Shown: positions 8,749 to 18,971, numbered from the stretch's first letter. The stretch is DNA of 64,000 nucleotides from Nonomuraea glycinis (GCF_014646515.1 NZ_BMNK01000010.1:17132-81131), one strand, 5' to 3'. The notes: a model not told the origin generated them from the sequence alone. Numbers and translations are program-made.

Positions 8749-9939
8749 GTGCGTCAACAGATCCCCCGTTCCGTCGTCGTGCTGGGCTCCACCGGCTCGA
8801 TCGGTACGCAGGCCCTCGATGTCATAGCCGCCGAGCCCGCCAGGTTCAAGGTCGCCGGGCTCGCGGCCGGGGGCGGCAAGATCGAGCTGCTCGCCGAGCA
8901 GGCGGCGGCCACCGGCGCCGAGGCGGTCGCGGTGGCCGATCCCGCCGCCGTGCCCGCACTGAAGGAGGCGCTCGCCGCGCACGGCGCGAGCCCCGTGGTG
9001 CTCGCCGGGCCGGAAGGGGTCGCGGAGGTGGCCGCCTGGCCGTGCGATACCGTGCTCAACGGCATCACCGGCGCGCTCGGGCTGACCTCCACGCTGGTCG
9101 CGCTGGAGGCGGGGCGCACGCTCGCGCTGGCCAACAAGGAGTCCCTGATCATCGGCGGGCCGCTGGTCAAGCGGCTGGCCAAGCCGGGCCAGATCCTGCC
9201 CGTCGACTCCGAGCACTCGGCGCTGCAGCAGTGCCTGTGGGCCTCGGGGCCGCAGGGCTACGACCCCGACGCCGTCAGGCGGCTGGTCGTCACCGCCAGC
9301 GGCGGCCCGTTCCGGGGCAGGAAGCGCGCGGAGCTGGCCGACGTCACGCCCGAGATGGCGCTGGCCCACCCCACCTGGTCGATGGGCCCGATGATCACCA
9401 TCAACTCCGCCACCCTGGTCAACAAGGGGCTGGAGGTGATCGAGGCGCACCTGCTGTTCGACCTCGGCTTCGACCGGATCGAGGTCGTGGTGCATCCGCA
9501 GTCGATCATCCACTCGATGGTGGAATACGTCGACGGTTCGACCATCGCCCAGGCCAGTCCGCCCGACATGCGGCTGCCCATCGCGCTCGCGCTCGGCCAT
9601 CCGGACCGGATCGCGGGGGCCGCCCGGCCGATCGACTGGACCGCGGCTCACACCTGGACCTTCGAGCCGCTCGACGACACCGCCTTTCCCGCCGTCGCGC
9701 TGGCCAGGCAGGTCGGCAGCGAGGGCGGCACCGCCCCCGCCGTCTACAACGCGGCCAACGAGGCGTGTCTGGAGGCGTTCATCCGAGGCGGGCTGCCGTT
9801 CCTGGCGATCGTCGACACGGTGGCCAAGGTCGTCGAGGAGCACCAGGTCACCGCCGCCGGATCGGTCGACGAGGTGCTCGCCGCGGACGCCTGGGCCCGC
9901 GCCCGTGCGGCCGAACTCACAGCGGGACAGTCCCGTTAG
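8749..9939 (+). CDS. dxr: 1-deoxy-D-xylulose 5-phosphate reductoisomerase
   Basis: Dxr makes 2-C-methyl-D-erythritol 4-phosphate from DXP with NADPH, the second step of the MEP isoprenoid pathway. The NADPH-binding motif GSTGSIG is near residue 12. Diagnostic motifs NKESLI, PVDSEHSAL, SGGPF and HPQSIIHSMVEYVDGS are all present. The 396-residue length from GTG 8749 is normal. An in-frame ATG at 8644 would add 35 low-complexity residues before the Rossmann fold and is rejected. ispG follows 40 bp later, so the two probably form an operon. Confidence 0.95.
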   Translation: MRQQIPRSVVVLGSTGSIGTQALDVIAAEPARFKVAGLAAGGGKIELLAEQAAATGAEAVAVADPAAVPALKEALAAHGASPVVLAGPEGVAEVAAWPCDTVLNGITGALGLTSTLVALEAGRTLALANKESLIIGGPLVKRLAKPGQILPVDSEHSALQQCLWASGPQGYDPDAVRRLVVTASGGPFRGRKRAELADVTPEMALAHPTWSMGPMITINSATLVNKGLEVIEAHLLFDLGFDRIEVVVHPQSIIHSMVEYVDGSTIAQASPPDMRLPIALALGHPDRIAGAARPIDWTAAHTWTFEPLDDTAFPAVALARQVGSEGGTAPAVYNAANEACLEAFIRGGLPFLAIVDTVAKVVEEHQVTAAGSVDEVLAADAWARARAAELTAGQSR

Positions 9940-9979
9940 CTCCATAGACTGATTAGCGTCGTCGAACTCAAGGGTTGAA

Positions 9980-11149
<1,170 letters not shown>

Positions 11150-12007
11150 TCAGGGCTGCTGGTTCTTCGGGGGGTTCGTGGTCAGGAGTTTGGTGAGGAG
11201 GGCGCGGAGTTCTCGTTCGGCGTCGGCGCCGAGGACGGCGAGGACGTCGGCCTGCAGGCGGGCGGCGGCGTCGCGGACGACGGTGAGGCGCTGCCGGCCG
11301 ACCTCGGTGAGCTCCAGCGCGTAGCGGCGGCGGTCGCTCGGATCCTGGCCTCTGGCCACCATCCCGAACCGCACCAGCTCGTCGACGAGCTGGGCGGCGG
11401 CGGGCTCGCTGATGCCGAGACGGCGGGCGAAGCGCTGCTGCGGGCAGGGCCCCAGCTCGGCGATGGCCGACAGCGAGCCGAAGTGCCGGGTGCGCAGGCC
11501 CACGTCGGCCAGGAGCGCGTCCCCCATCCGCCGCAGCCGGTAATGGGCCTGGGCGACGAGGTAGGCGGTGGTCTGGAGCGGCTCGGGCTCCGGCAGGAGC
11601 AGGCTCAGCAGCTCGTTGAGCCGCTGCCGTTCGTCCGGGGTGAGGACGGCGGTGACCCGGGCGTCGCGTTCGGCGACCACCTGCCGCATGGCATCTCTGG
11701 CCGCGCGGCCCTCCTCGGTGATCGACAGCATGTAGGAGCGCCGGTTGGCGGGGTTGCGGGTACGGGTGACGTACCCGGCCTCCTGCAGCCGGTCGATCAG
11801 CCGCACCATGATGGTCCTGTTGATGCCGAGCCGTTCGGCCAGCTCGTGCTGGGAGTCGGCGTCCTGGTCGGCGAGCGTGTCGAGCACCACGAAATCGCGG
11901 GCCTGCGGATCGCCGGTCAGCGCGTCGCCGGTGAAGCGCTCGTAGGCCCCGCGCAGCAGCCCTCCCACGGACGCGCGCAGCACCTGCGTGAGCGTCTGTC
12001 CTTCCAC
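11150..12007 (-). CDS. Tandem MarR regulator (two MarR domains in one chain)
   Basis: The ~285-residue protein contains two complete MarR winged-helix units, about residues 10-140 and 145-275. Each has its own recognition helix (INRTIMVRLIDRL and ISEPAAAQLVDEL) and wing (NPANRRSY and DPSDRRRY). Ordinary MarR proteins are ~150 residues and dimerise; this one may mimic a dimer in one chain. GTG 12016 is an alternative start, but GTG 12007 has GGAGG at proper spacing. It is divergent from a haloalkane dehalogenase gene, and direct repeats lie between them, so it probably controls itself and that gene. Confidence 0.85.
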   Translation of the reverse strand: MEGQTLTQVLRASVGGLLRGAYERFTGDALTGDPQARDFVVLDTLADQDADSQHELAERLGINRTIMVRLIDRLQEAGYVTRTRNPANRRSYMLSITEEGRAARDAMRQVVAERDARVTAVLTPDERQRLNELLSLLLPEPEPLQTTAYLVAQAHYRLRRMGDALLADVGLRTRHFGSLSAIAELGPCPQQRFARRLGISEPAAAQLVDELVRFGMVARGQDPSDRRRYALELTEVGRQRLTVVRDAAARLQADVLAVLGADAERELRALLTKLLTTNPPKNQQP

Positions 12008-12044
12008 CGGCCCCACCTCCGGCGCGCAGCCTATCCAAGACGGT

Positions 12045-12100
12045 GACGGTTATGCGCGTAAATAGTTGGCATGTTGACGATTATACGAGTAGACGGTTAT
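12045..12100. promoter_or_regulatory. Direct repeats in MarR/dehalogenase intergenic region, likely MarR operators
   Basis: Two related copies, GACGGTTATGCGCGTAAATAG-like at 12045 and GACGATTATACGAGTAGAC at 12076, are spaced 31 bp apart. A third half copy (GACGGTTAT) is at 12092. The core TTATGCGCGTAA is nearly palindromic. The array lies between the start codons of the tandem MarR gene and the dehalogenase gene. Confidence 0.55.
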
Positions 12101-12141
12101 GTTTCTTGACGTAAGGCCACTCACGAGCAAGGACTCCCCGC

Positions 12142-13017
12142 ATGCCTGAGATCGACGTGCTCGACTCGACCATCCACTACGAAGACGCGGGCAGCGGTAC
12201 GCCGCTCGTCTTCCTGCACGGCAACCCCACCTCCTCCCACCTGTGGCGCAACGTGCTCCCCGGGATCGGCGAGCCCGGCCGGCTCCTCGCCCCGGACCTC
12301 ATCGGCATGGGCCGCTCCGGCAAGCCCGGCATCGCCTACCGCTACGACGACCACGCTCGCTACCTCGACGCCTGGTTCGACGCCCTGGAGCTTGACGACG
12401 TCGTGCTCGTGGGCCAGGACTGGGGCGCCTCGCTCGCCTTCGACTGGGCCGCGCGCAACCCCGGCCGCGTGCGCGGCGTGGCCTTCATGGAGACGATCGT
12501 CAAGCCGATGAGCTGGGCGGAGTTCCCGGCGGCGGCCAGATCCCGGTTCGAGGCGTTCCGCACCCCGGGCGTGGGCGAACAGCTCGTGCTCGACCAGAAC
12601 GTCTTCCTGGAGCAGGCGTTCGGGGTCCCGGTGCTGCGGGAGCTGAGCGAGCAGGAGTTGGAGCCCTACCTGCGGCCGTACCCGACTCCTGAGAGCCGGC
12701 GTCCGGTGCTGCAGTGGGCGCGCTCGATGCCGCTCGACGGCGAGCCCGCGGACGTCGTCGGCCGCATCGAGAAGTACGACGCCTGGCTCGCCACCAGCCC
12801 CGAGGTGCCCAAGCTCCTGCTGACCTTCGACTCGTCGCCGACCCTGATGGTGGGGCCGGAGATGGCCGCCTGGTGCGCGGCCAACATCGCCGCTCTGGAG
12901 ATCGAGCACTGCGGCCCGGCGGGCCACCACGCGCCGGAGGACCAGCCGGAGGCCATCGCGGCGGCCGTCGCGGGCTGGGCCGACCGGAACGGGCTCCGCG
13001 CTCCCGCCACGGGGTGA
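12142..13017 (+). CDS. Haloalkane dehalogenase-like alpha/beta hydrolase
   Basis: The 291-residue protein resembles subfamily II haloalkane dehalogenases (DhaA/LinB type). Halide-binding Asn28 is in HGNPTSSHLWRN, the nucleophile is Asp93 in GQDWGAS with the adjacent halide-stabilising Trp, the acid is Glu117 in FMETIV and the base His is in AGHHAPED. All key residues are intact, so hydrolytic C-halogen cleavage is plausible. Family members also include proteins with no known halogenated substrate. The substrate is unknown. The divergent tandem MarR gene is the likely regulator. Confidence 0.87.
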   Translation: MPEIDVLDSTIHYEDAGSGTPLVFLHGNPTSSHLWRNVLPGIGEPGRLLAPDLIGMGRSGKPGIAYRYDDHARYLDAWFDALELDDVVLVGQDWGASLAFDWAARNPGRVRGVAFMETIVKPMSWAEFPAAARSRFEAFRTPGVGEQLVLDQNVFLEQAFGVPVLRELSEQELEPYLRPYPTPESRRPVLQWARSMPLDGEPADVVGRIEKYDAWLATSPEVPKLLLTFDSSPTLMVGPEMAAWCAANIAALEIEHCGPAGHHAPEDQPEAIAAAVAGWADRNGLRAPATG

Positions 13018-13110
13018 TCTCGGAACGGCAAGATTTTCTTCATACGCACCGTCATCGAGCCGCTACTTACGGCAGTATCTCTTCGCCTAAGGAATTGGGG
13101 GAGGAGCCGG

Positions 13111-14709
13111 GTGAAACGGGTTGTCGGGCTGATTGCCGGGACGGCTGTGCTGGTCGTCGGGGTGGTGCCGATCGCGGCGGCGGAGGTGGCGCGGGGTCCC
13201 GCCGCGCAGTCGTACCTCGCCGAGAGTGTGCGGTGGGGGCCTTGCGCGCAGGAGAAGCAGGAGAAGGAGAGCAGGCTCACCGCCGTGCCGGTGGAGTGCG
13301 CCACCGTACGGGTGCCGCTCGACCATCGCGAGCCGATGGGGCACGCGATCAAACTGGCGATCAACCGGATCAAGGGCACGGCGTCCCGGGACGGCAACCA
13401 CCTCGGCACCCTGCTGGTCAATCCAGGCGGACCAGGCGCGTCCGGGCGTACGCTGGCCCGCTACGTCGCCGCCGTGCTGCCGCCGGAGCTGAAGGCCCGC
13501 TACGACGTGGTCGGGTTCGACCCGCGCGGCGTCGGGGCGAGCCAGCCGGCGCTGCGGTGCGTGGACCCGGAGGTCTACTACCGGGCGCCGCGTCCCGACG
13601 CCGTCCCGCGTAGCCCGAGCGAGGAGAACGTCCTGCTCAGCAGGGCGGCCCACTACGCGAGCCAGTGCGGGAACATGTGGTCGTGGCTGCTGCCGCACAT
13701 GACCACCGAGAACGTCGCCAGGGACCTGGACGTCATCCGCGCCGCGCTCGGCGAGCAGAAGATCAGCTACCTCGGCTACTCGTACGGCACCTACATCGGG
13801 TCGGTCTACGCCACGCTCTTCCCCGATCGGGTCAAGCGCCTCGTCCTGGACAGCTCCGTCAACCCCGACGAGGTCTGGTACGAGGCCAACCTCAAGCAGG
13901 ACCGGGCGTTCGAGGGCAGGCACCGCGACTTCCTCGCCTGGACGGCCGGGCACCACAAGGTCTACGGGCTCGGCAACTCGACCAGGCAGGCCAGGTTCGC
14001 CTGGTACGCGATGCGCGCCAGGCTGCACGACCGGCCGGCGGGCGGGGTGGTGGGCGCCAGCGAGCTCGATGACGTCTTCACCGTGGCCGGCTACAGCGAC
14101 CGGATCTGGCCCGAGCTCGCCGCCGCCTGGTCCGCCTACGTCAGGAAGGGCGACCCGAAACCGCTGATCGCCGCCTTCGACAAGCACGGCAAGAACGACG
14201 CGGAGGACGAGAACGGCTACGCCGTCTATCTCGCCACCCAGTGCCGCGACGCCGCCTGGCCGCGTGACTGGGCGAGGTGGCGGGCCGACATGACCAGGAT
14301 GCACCGCCGGGCGCCGTTCCTGACCTGGCCGAACGCCTGGTTCAACGCGCCGTGCGCGTACTGGCAGGTGGGCGGTGGCACACCGGTGGCGGTGCGGGGC
14401 TCCCAGCAGCTCCCGCCGATCCTGATGCTCCAGTCGCGCGCCGACGCCGCGACCCCCTACCTGGGGGCGGTGAACCTGCGCAAGCACTTCCCGACCGCGC
14501 GCATGGTCGTGGAGACCGGCGGCAACCACGGGGTGGCGCTCGGCGGCAACCGGTGCGTGGACCGTCACCTGTTCGCCTACCTCACCGACGGCACGATGCC
14601 ACCGCACGGCACGCGCTGTCAGGCGCTGCCGGCGCCCCGTCCGACGACGCACATGGTGTCAGGAAGGGTGGCAGGTCACGAAAGGCTCACCGAGGTGCTT
14701 ACGAGATGA
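13111..14709 (+). CDS. Secreted S33 alpha/beta-hydrolase (tripeptidyl aminopeptidase type)
   Basis: The 532-residue protein has an N-terminal signal segment (VVGLIAGTAVLVVGVVPIAAA). The hydrolase core has oxyanion-region NPGGPGASG, nucleophile Ser224 in GYSYGT and base His473 in NHGV. The C-terminal TAP-type domain carries QSRADAATP with the probable acid Asp. These enzymes (SlpD/SlpE/Tap relatives) remove short peptides outside the cell in actinomycetes. The start is preceded by GGGGGAGGAG at good spacing. It appears to be a single-gene unit. Confidence 0.88.
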   Translation: MKRVVGLIAGTAVLVVGVVPIAAAEVARGPAAQSYLAESVRWGPCAQEKQEKESRLTAVPVECATVRVPLDHREPMGHAIKLAINRIKGTASRDGNHLGTLLVNPGGPGASGRTLARYVAAVLPPELKARYDVVGFDPRGVGASQPALRCVDPEVYYRAPRPDAVPRSPSEENVLLSRAAHYASQCGNMWSWLLPHMTTENVARDLDVIRAALGEQKISYLGYSYGTYIGSVYATLFPDRVKRLVLDSSVNPDEVWYEANLKQDRAFEGRHRDFLAWTAGHHKVYGLGNSTRQARFAWYAMRARLHDRPAGGVVGASELDDVFTVAGYSDRIWPELAAAWSAYVRKGDPKPLIAAFDKHGKNDAEDENGYAVYLATQCRDAAWPRDWARWRADMTRMHRRAPFLTWPNAWFNAPCAYWQVGGGTPVAVRGSQQLPPILMLQSRADAATPYLGAVNLRKHFPTARMVVETGGNHGVALGGNRCVDRHLFAYLTDGTMPPHGTRCQALPAPRPTTHMVSGRVAGHERLTEVLTR

Positions 14710-14742
14710 GCTAATCAGTTGTCGTTCGCGTAGTCTGACCAT

Positions 14743-15588
14743 GTGATGCTGCGTACATCGGCGTCGCGTGTCCTCGACGACAGCGACCGGGACGAGGTGC
14801 TCGATCTCCTCGACACCGACCCGGTCGCGAACGTCTTCGTCTCCTCACGGGTGCAGAGCGTCGGTCTCAATCCGGCGCGGCTCGGCGGGCAGATGTGGGG
14901 TTTCGGGCCGCGCGGTGGCCTCACCGCGCTCTGCTACGCCGGGGCGAATTTGGTGCCGGTCAACGCCGGCCCCGAGGCGGTGTCCGCGTTCGCCGAGCGC
15001 GCGCGCCGGCAGGGCCGCCGCTGCTCGTCCATCGTCGGGCCGGTCGAGGCGGTCTCGCAGCTGTGGGAGCGGCTGGAGCCGCACTGGGGCCGGGCCCGCG
15101 CGATCCGCTGGGCGCAGCCGGTCATGGCCACCTCCCGCCCGGCGCCGGTGCCCGCCGATCCGCTGGTACGGCGGGTGCGGCCGGATGAGTTCGACGTCCT
15201 GATCCCGGCCTGCGTGGCGATGTTCACCGAGGAGGTCGGCGTCTCGCCCAACCTCGGCGACGGCGGCACCCTCTACCGGACGCGGGTGGCCGAGCTCATC
15301 CGCATCGGCAGGTCGTACGCGCGGATCGAGGACGGCCGGGTGGTGTTCAAGGCGGAGATCGGCGCCGTCACGGCGCACGCCTGCCAGGTCCAGGGCGTCT
15401 GGGTGCACCCCGAGCTGCGCGGGCACGGTTACGCGGTGGCGGGCATGGCGGCGGTCGTGGAGGCCGCGCTGGCCTGCTTCGCCCCCGTGGTCACGCTGTA
15501 CGTCAACGACTACAACACCTCGGCACGGGCCGTCTACCGCAAGGTTGGCTTCGCCGAGGTCGGCACCTTCATGTCCGTGCTCTTCTAG
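14743..15588 (+). CDS. GNAT family N-acetyltransferase (DUF4081 plus GNAT)
   Basis: This is a 281-residue protein. The N-terminal half matches the DUF4081 region of actinobacterial GNAT proteins. The C-terminal half is a GNAT fold with acetyl-CoA loop VWVHPELRGHGYA and the late strand VTLYVNDYNTSARAVYRKVGF. In mycobacteria a related gene sits right after ispG; here four genes intervene. The -10-like TAGTCT (14731-14736) places a transcription start at 14743, so the GTG would be leaderless. ATG 14746 is the next codon. The substrate is unknown. Confidence 0.87.
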   Translation: MMLRTSASRVLDDSDRDEVLDLLDTDPVANVFVSSRVQSVGLNPARLGGQMWGFGPRGGLTALCYAGANLVPVNAGPEAVSAFAERARRQGRRCSSIVGPVEAVSQLWERLEPHWGRARAIRWAQPVMATSRPAPVPADPLVRRVRPDEFDVLIPACVAMFTEEVGVSPNLGDGGTLYRTRVAELIRIGRSYARIEDGRVVFKAEIGAVTAHACQVQGVWVHPELRGHGYAVAGMAAVVEAALACFAPVVTLYVNDYNTSARAVYRKVGFAEVGTFMSVLF

Positions 15589-15589
15589 T

Positions 15590-15674
15590 CACGGACGGAC
15601 GAAGCTCTTCTGGCCACAGGCGGACGGCTCTGGTCACAGGCGGACGAGACTCTTTCAGTCACAGGCGGACGAGT
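15590..15674. repeat. Imperfect ~15-bp repeats spanning the DUF3037 stop codon
   Basis: The unit is near TCACAGGCGGACGAG. The copy at 15659 encodes the last residues and stop of the DUF3037 gene on the minus strand, and three degenerate copies continue toward the GNAT stop codon. Confidence 0.6.
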
Positions 15675-16036
15675 TTGCCGAACAGGTGGGTCAGCTCTGC
15701 CTCGGGGTCGGTGGTGAGCCCGACGTGGACCGGGCCGGCCTGGACGATCGTGCTGCGTGGCGCGGTCAGCCAGCGGAATCTGCCGCCCAGCGACTCCCCG
15801 GCCAGCGGCCCCGACTCCTCCCCACAGGCCAGCTCGTAGGTGCCGAGCGCCTGTCGTACACAGTCGATGTCGGCGGTGGGGTCGAGGGCGTGCAGCCGGT
15901 GCGGGTCGAGCTCCACGCGGGCGCAGAGGTAGGCGCGCGGCTGGCAGTAGAGCAGCACGCCCGCGTTGATCAGCTCGCCGCGCTCCACCCTGGGCACCAC
16001 GCGGATGGCCGCGTACTCGTAGACGTCCCTGCTCAT
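15659..16036 (-). CDS. DUF3037 protein paired with HipA-like kinase
   Basis: The 125-residue protein has the DUF3037 pattern (YEYAAIRVVPRVERGELINAG at the start, FRWLTAPRSTIVQ in the middle). Its function is unknown. It overlaps the upstream HipA-like kinase gene by 4 bp (ATGA), so the two are translationally coupled. The same two families are often neighbours in bacteria, suggesting a functional pair, perhaps toxin-antitoxin-like; that role is not demonstrated here. Confidence 0.82.
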   Translation of the reverse strand: MSRDVYEYAAIRVVPRVERGELINAGVLLYCQPRAYLCARVELDPHRLHALDPTADIDCVRQALGTYELACGEESGPLAGESLGGRFRWLTAPRSTIVQAGPVHVGLTTDPEAELTHLFGKLVRL

Positions 16037-16842
16037 GCGCGCTCTCCCCGCCAGAACGCGCCGACCGACCCAGGGCCGGGGCGCTGGGTCTTCGGCTCCG
16101 TGCGGGTCAGCCACGTGCGCGGCCCGCGCGCCCGCGCCAGGAGATGCTCGACGTACGCAGCCCGTACGGACTGCGCGGAGTCGAAGCCGGGCTCGTCGGC
16201 GAGCCACTCGTCCGGCACCAGGGCCGTCACGGTCTCCAGCAGCTCGGGGGTGATCCGCGCGAGCAGCTCGTCCCCGGCGGCCGTCAGGTCGGCGGCGAAC
16301 GGCGCCAGCACGTGGTCGCTCGCGTCGAACGTGCGCTGCGGGTCGGCGGTCCGCCAGTTGTGGTGGAACCAGAGCGCGGCCCCGTGGTCGATCAGCCAGA
16401 TGTCGCGATGCCAGAGCAGTAGGTTGGGGTTGCGCCAGCTCCGGTCGATGTTGTGGATCAGGCCGTCGAACCAGATGAGCCGGGCCGCGAACGCCGGATC
16501 GGGCGGCCAGGCGAGCGGTTCGAAGCCGAGCGCGCCGGGCAGGAAGTCGACGGCCAGGTTGTGGCCGGTGCTGGCCTTGAGCAGGTCCTGGACCTCTTCG
16601 TCCGGCTCGCGGATGCCGAGCTGGGGGTCGAGGTCGATGACCTTGAGCTCGGGGGTCATGAAGCCGAGGCGCCGGGCCAGCTCGCCGCAGATGATCTCCG
16701 CGACGAGGACGCGCCGCCCCTGACCGGCCTCCCGGAACTTCACCACGTAGGTGCCGAGATCGTCGGCCTCGACCACTCCGGGCAGGGATCCGCCCTCGCG
16801 TAGCGGCGTCACGTAACGCGTGGCCGCGATCTCTTCCAGCAC
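16033..16842 (-). CDS. HipA-like protein kinase
   Basis: The 269-residue protein resembles the compact 'HipA family kinase' group. A catalytic-loop-like HNIDRSWRNPN and a metal-site-like LIDHGAAL are visible; no N-terminal HipA_1 domain is present. Classical HipA phosphorylates glutamyl-tRNA synthetase, but the target of this compact group is unknown. The GTG start lies only 15 bp after the LLM oxidoreductase stop, so it may be transcribed with the two LLM genes upstream. The DUF3037 gene follows with a 4-bp overlap. Confidence 0.83.
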   Translation of the reverse strand: MLEEIAATRYVTPLREGGSLPGVVEADDLGTYVVKFREAGQGRRVLVAEIICGELARRLGFMTPELKVIDLDPQLGIREPDEEVQDLLKASTGHNLAVDFLPGALGFEPLAWPPDPAFAARLIWFDGLIHNIDRSWRNPNLLLWHRDIWLIDHGAALWFHHNWRTADPQRTFDASDHVLAPFAADLTAAGDELLARITPELLETVTALVPDEWLADEPGFDSAQSVRAAYVEHLLARARGPRTWLTRTEPKTQRPGPGSVGAFWRGERA

Positions 16843-16857
16843 GCCACGAGGCTACCC

Positions 16858-17727
16858 CTACATCTTCGCGATGACCTCCTCGGCGAAGCGCTCCATGGTG
16901 GCGATCTTGAGGGCGAGGGTGCCCTCGCCGTGCTCGGCCTTCTCCTCGGGGGTGGCCAGCCACCAGGGGGCGGCCAGGGTGCCGGTGACGCCCTTGGCGG
17001 CGAAGTGGCGGTAGGTGTCGGCGTCGGGCATGACGGCCAGCGGCGCGATGATCTCGAACGGGCCGGTTCTGCCGTGCTCGTCCAGGTGTCCTCTGAGCGC
17101 GGTCAGGACGCCGTCGAGCTGCTCCTCGGTGTAGATCCGGTTGCCGATCCAGCCGTCACCCGCCCGTGCCGCCCTCTTCAGCGCCGCCTCGCTGTCCCCG
17201 CCGACCAGCACGGGGACGCGTTCGCGCGGGGTGGGGGAGATGGTCAGGGCGGGAAGGCCGTCGAGCGTGACCGCCTGGCCGGCCCACAGCTCGCGCAGCA
17301 CCGGGAGCATCGCGTCCAGCCTGCGCCCGCGCGTGTGGAAGTCCTGTCCGGTGGCGGCGAACTCCTCCTCGCACCAGCCGACCCCCACGCCGAACGACAC
17401 CCGGTCGTTCGACAGCACCGCCGCCGTGGACACCTGCTTGGCCACGGTGATCAGGTCGCGGGCCGGGGCGATGTAGACGTTCGGCGCGAAGCGCAGCGTG
17501 CTCGTCACCGCCGACATCGCGCCGATCGTCACCCACACGTCGGGCCAGTGCGTCTCGGCGTTCCAGCGCGGCTTGCCGGAGGTGGAGTAGGGGTACTTCG
17601 AGCCGAATTCGGCGTAGAAGAGGTGGTCGGAGAGGGTGAGCGTGTCGAAGCCACAGCGCTCGGCGGCGCGGGCGAGCTCGGCGAACTGGTCGGTCGGCAC
17701 GAAGGAGGCGCCCAGCCAGAATTTCAT
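16858..17727 (-). CDS. LLM class F420-dependent oxidoreductase (LLM1)
   Basis: This is a 289-residue luciferase-like TIM-barrel protein. Family marks are the N-terminal strand FWLGASFVP, the LTLSDHLFY motif, RVSFGVGVGWCEEEF and the nucleotide-phosphate region VPVLVGGDSEAALKRAAR followed by AGDGWIG. It probably uses F420 or FMN to oxidise or reduce an unidentified substrate. Its ATG overlaps the stop of the upstream LLM2 gene by 4 bp, so the two may form a two-component or sequential pair. The shared promoter region carries operator site A. Confidence 0.88.
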   Translation of the reverse strand: MKFWLGASFVPTDQFAELARAAERCGFDTLTLSDHLFYAEFGSKYPYSTSGKPRWNAETHWPDVWVTIGAMSAVTSTLRFAPNVYIAPARDLITVAKQVSTAAVLSNDRVSFGVGVGWCEEEFAATGQDFHTRGRRLDAMLPVLRELWAGQAVTLDGLPALTISPTPRERVPVLVGGDSEAALKRAARAGDGWIGNRIYTEEQLDGVLTALRGHLDEHGRTGPFEIIAPLAVMPDADTYRHFAAKGVTGTLAAPWWLATPEEKAEHGEGTLALKIATMERFAEEVIAKM

Positions 17728-18971
17728 TGGAACTCCGGGATGACCTTGGTCGCGAACAGTTCGAGGTTGCGCTTGACCGTGTCGAGCGGGAGCACGCCCT
17801 GCTGGCCCTGCATGTAGAGGCCGAACCACTCCAGGTCGGGCATCCGGTCGAGCATCCGCTGGATGCCGCGTTTGACGTCGTCCGGCGTGCCGAACAGCGC
17901 CATCTCCACCTCCCGCATCCGCTTGGCGTCGCCCTTCTCCGGCGAGATGGGCCGGTGTTTCTCGTCCTCCTTCTTGCGCAGCACCTCCAGATAGCCGAAC
18001 GGGCCGAAGAAGGCGGCGAAGTCCTTGGGGATGTTGCGGCCGTAGGTGGTGATCGCCTCCTCGGTGGTCTCCGCGATGCCGACGATCTTGAGGATGCCGG
18101 TGTGCTCGCCCAGCTTGTAGTCGCGGCCCTGCTTGGCCGACTCCTCCTGGTAGAGCTTGGCCTTGGCGGCGTGGTCGTCCGGGTCGGGGGTGAACAGCCA
18201 CGGCAGGATGTTCTCCTGCGCGGCCCTGATGACCGACCGGTCGGAGATCGTGAAGGGCTGCCACAGCTCGGGGTGCGGGTTCTGGTACGGCCTCGGGCAG
18301 ACGGAGACCGCCTGCACCTTGCCGTCGTCGGAGATCTCGCCGGGGGCGCCGAAGGTCTTGGTCCATTCGACGGCCGGCCAGCCCTCGATGCCGTCGTAGG
18401 GGTAGGGCACCTCGTAGTCCAGCACGTCGGACTTGTAGCGGAGGGTCTCCTGGGTCCACGCCATCTTCATGATCTTCAGGACCTCGCCGAACACGTCGAA
18501 GTTACGCGTGTCGGACGCCGAGCCGTCGGATCTGGCCGCCGCCGTGTGCCAGCGCTGGCCCAGGACGTTCATCCAGCGGTTCTGGTAGCCGCGGGCCACG
18601 CCGAGCCGTAACCGCCCCTTGCAGAACTGGTCGAGCAGGGCCACGTCCTCCGCCGCCCTGATCGGGTCCCAGGCGGGCAGCACCATGCCGAGCGGCGCGA
18701 GCAGGATCCGCTCGGTCCTGGCGGCCAGATCGGTGAGGAACATCAACGGGTTGACCGAGAACTCCATGCCTTCGGAGTGAAAATGGTGCTCGGTCATCAT
18801 GAGGGCGTCGAACCCGATCTGGTCCGCGTGCACGGCGATCTCCCGCACTTCGTGCAGCAACTGCTGATACGACTCCGTGTCCCGCCCGATGGGCCGCCTG
18901 GCCTTGGCGTTCTCCTCGGCCGCGTAGCCGGAGCCGGGGATCTGCGGATTCAGGAAGATGGAAAACTTCAC
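17724..18971 (-). CDS. LLM class flavin-dependent oxidoreductase (LLM2)
   Basis: The 415-residue luciferase-like monooxygenase family protein is longer than the F420-type LLM1. Visible family features include MMTEHHFHSEG, ARTERILLAPLG and GRLRLGVARGYQ. Proteins of this length in the family are usually FMN-dependent monooxygenases. The GTG start at 18971 is preceded by AGAGGT. It leads an operon LLM2-LLM1-HipA-DUF3037, divergent from LLM3 with operator A between. The substrate is unknown; the operon's association with acyl-CoA and ABC-importer genes under the same operator points to catabolism. Confidence 0.87.
   Translation of the reverse strand: MKFSIFLNPQIPGSGYAAEENAKARRPIGRDTESYQQLLHEVREIAVHADQIGFDALMMTEHHFHSEGMEFSVNPLMFLTDLAARTERILLAPLGMVLPAWDPIRAAEDVALLDQFCKGRLRLGVARGYQNRWMNVLGQRWHTAAARSDGSASDTRNFDVFGEVLKIMKMAWTQETLRYKSDVLDYEVPYPYDGIEGWPAVEWTKTFGAPGEISDDGKVQAVSVCPRPYQNPHPELWQPFTISDRSVIRAAQENILPWLFTPDPDDHAAKAKLYQEESAKQGRDYKLGEHTGILKIVGIAETTEEAITTYGRNIPKDFAAFFGPFGYLEVLRKKEDEKHRPISPEKGDAKRMREVEMALFGTPDDVKRGIQRMLDRMPDLEWFGLYMQGQQGVLPLDTVKRNLELFATKVIPEFQ

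Noticed and set aside
13087..14652. Long minus-strand frame opposite the S33 peptidase
   Set aside because: Arg/Pro/Gly-rich antisense shadow with no domain; the plus-strand gene has a full catalytic set and signal peptide.
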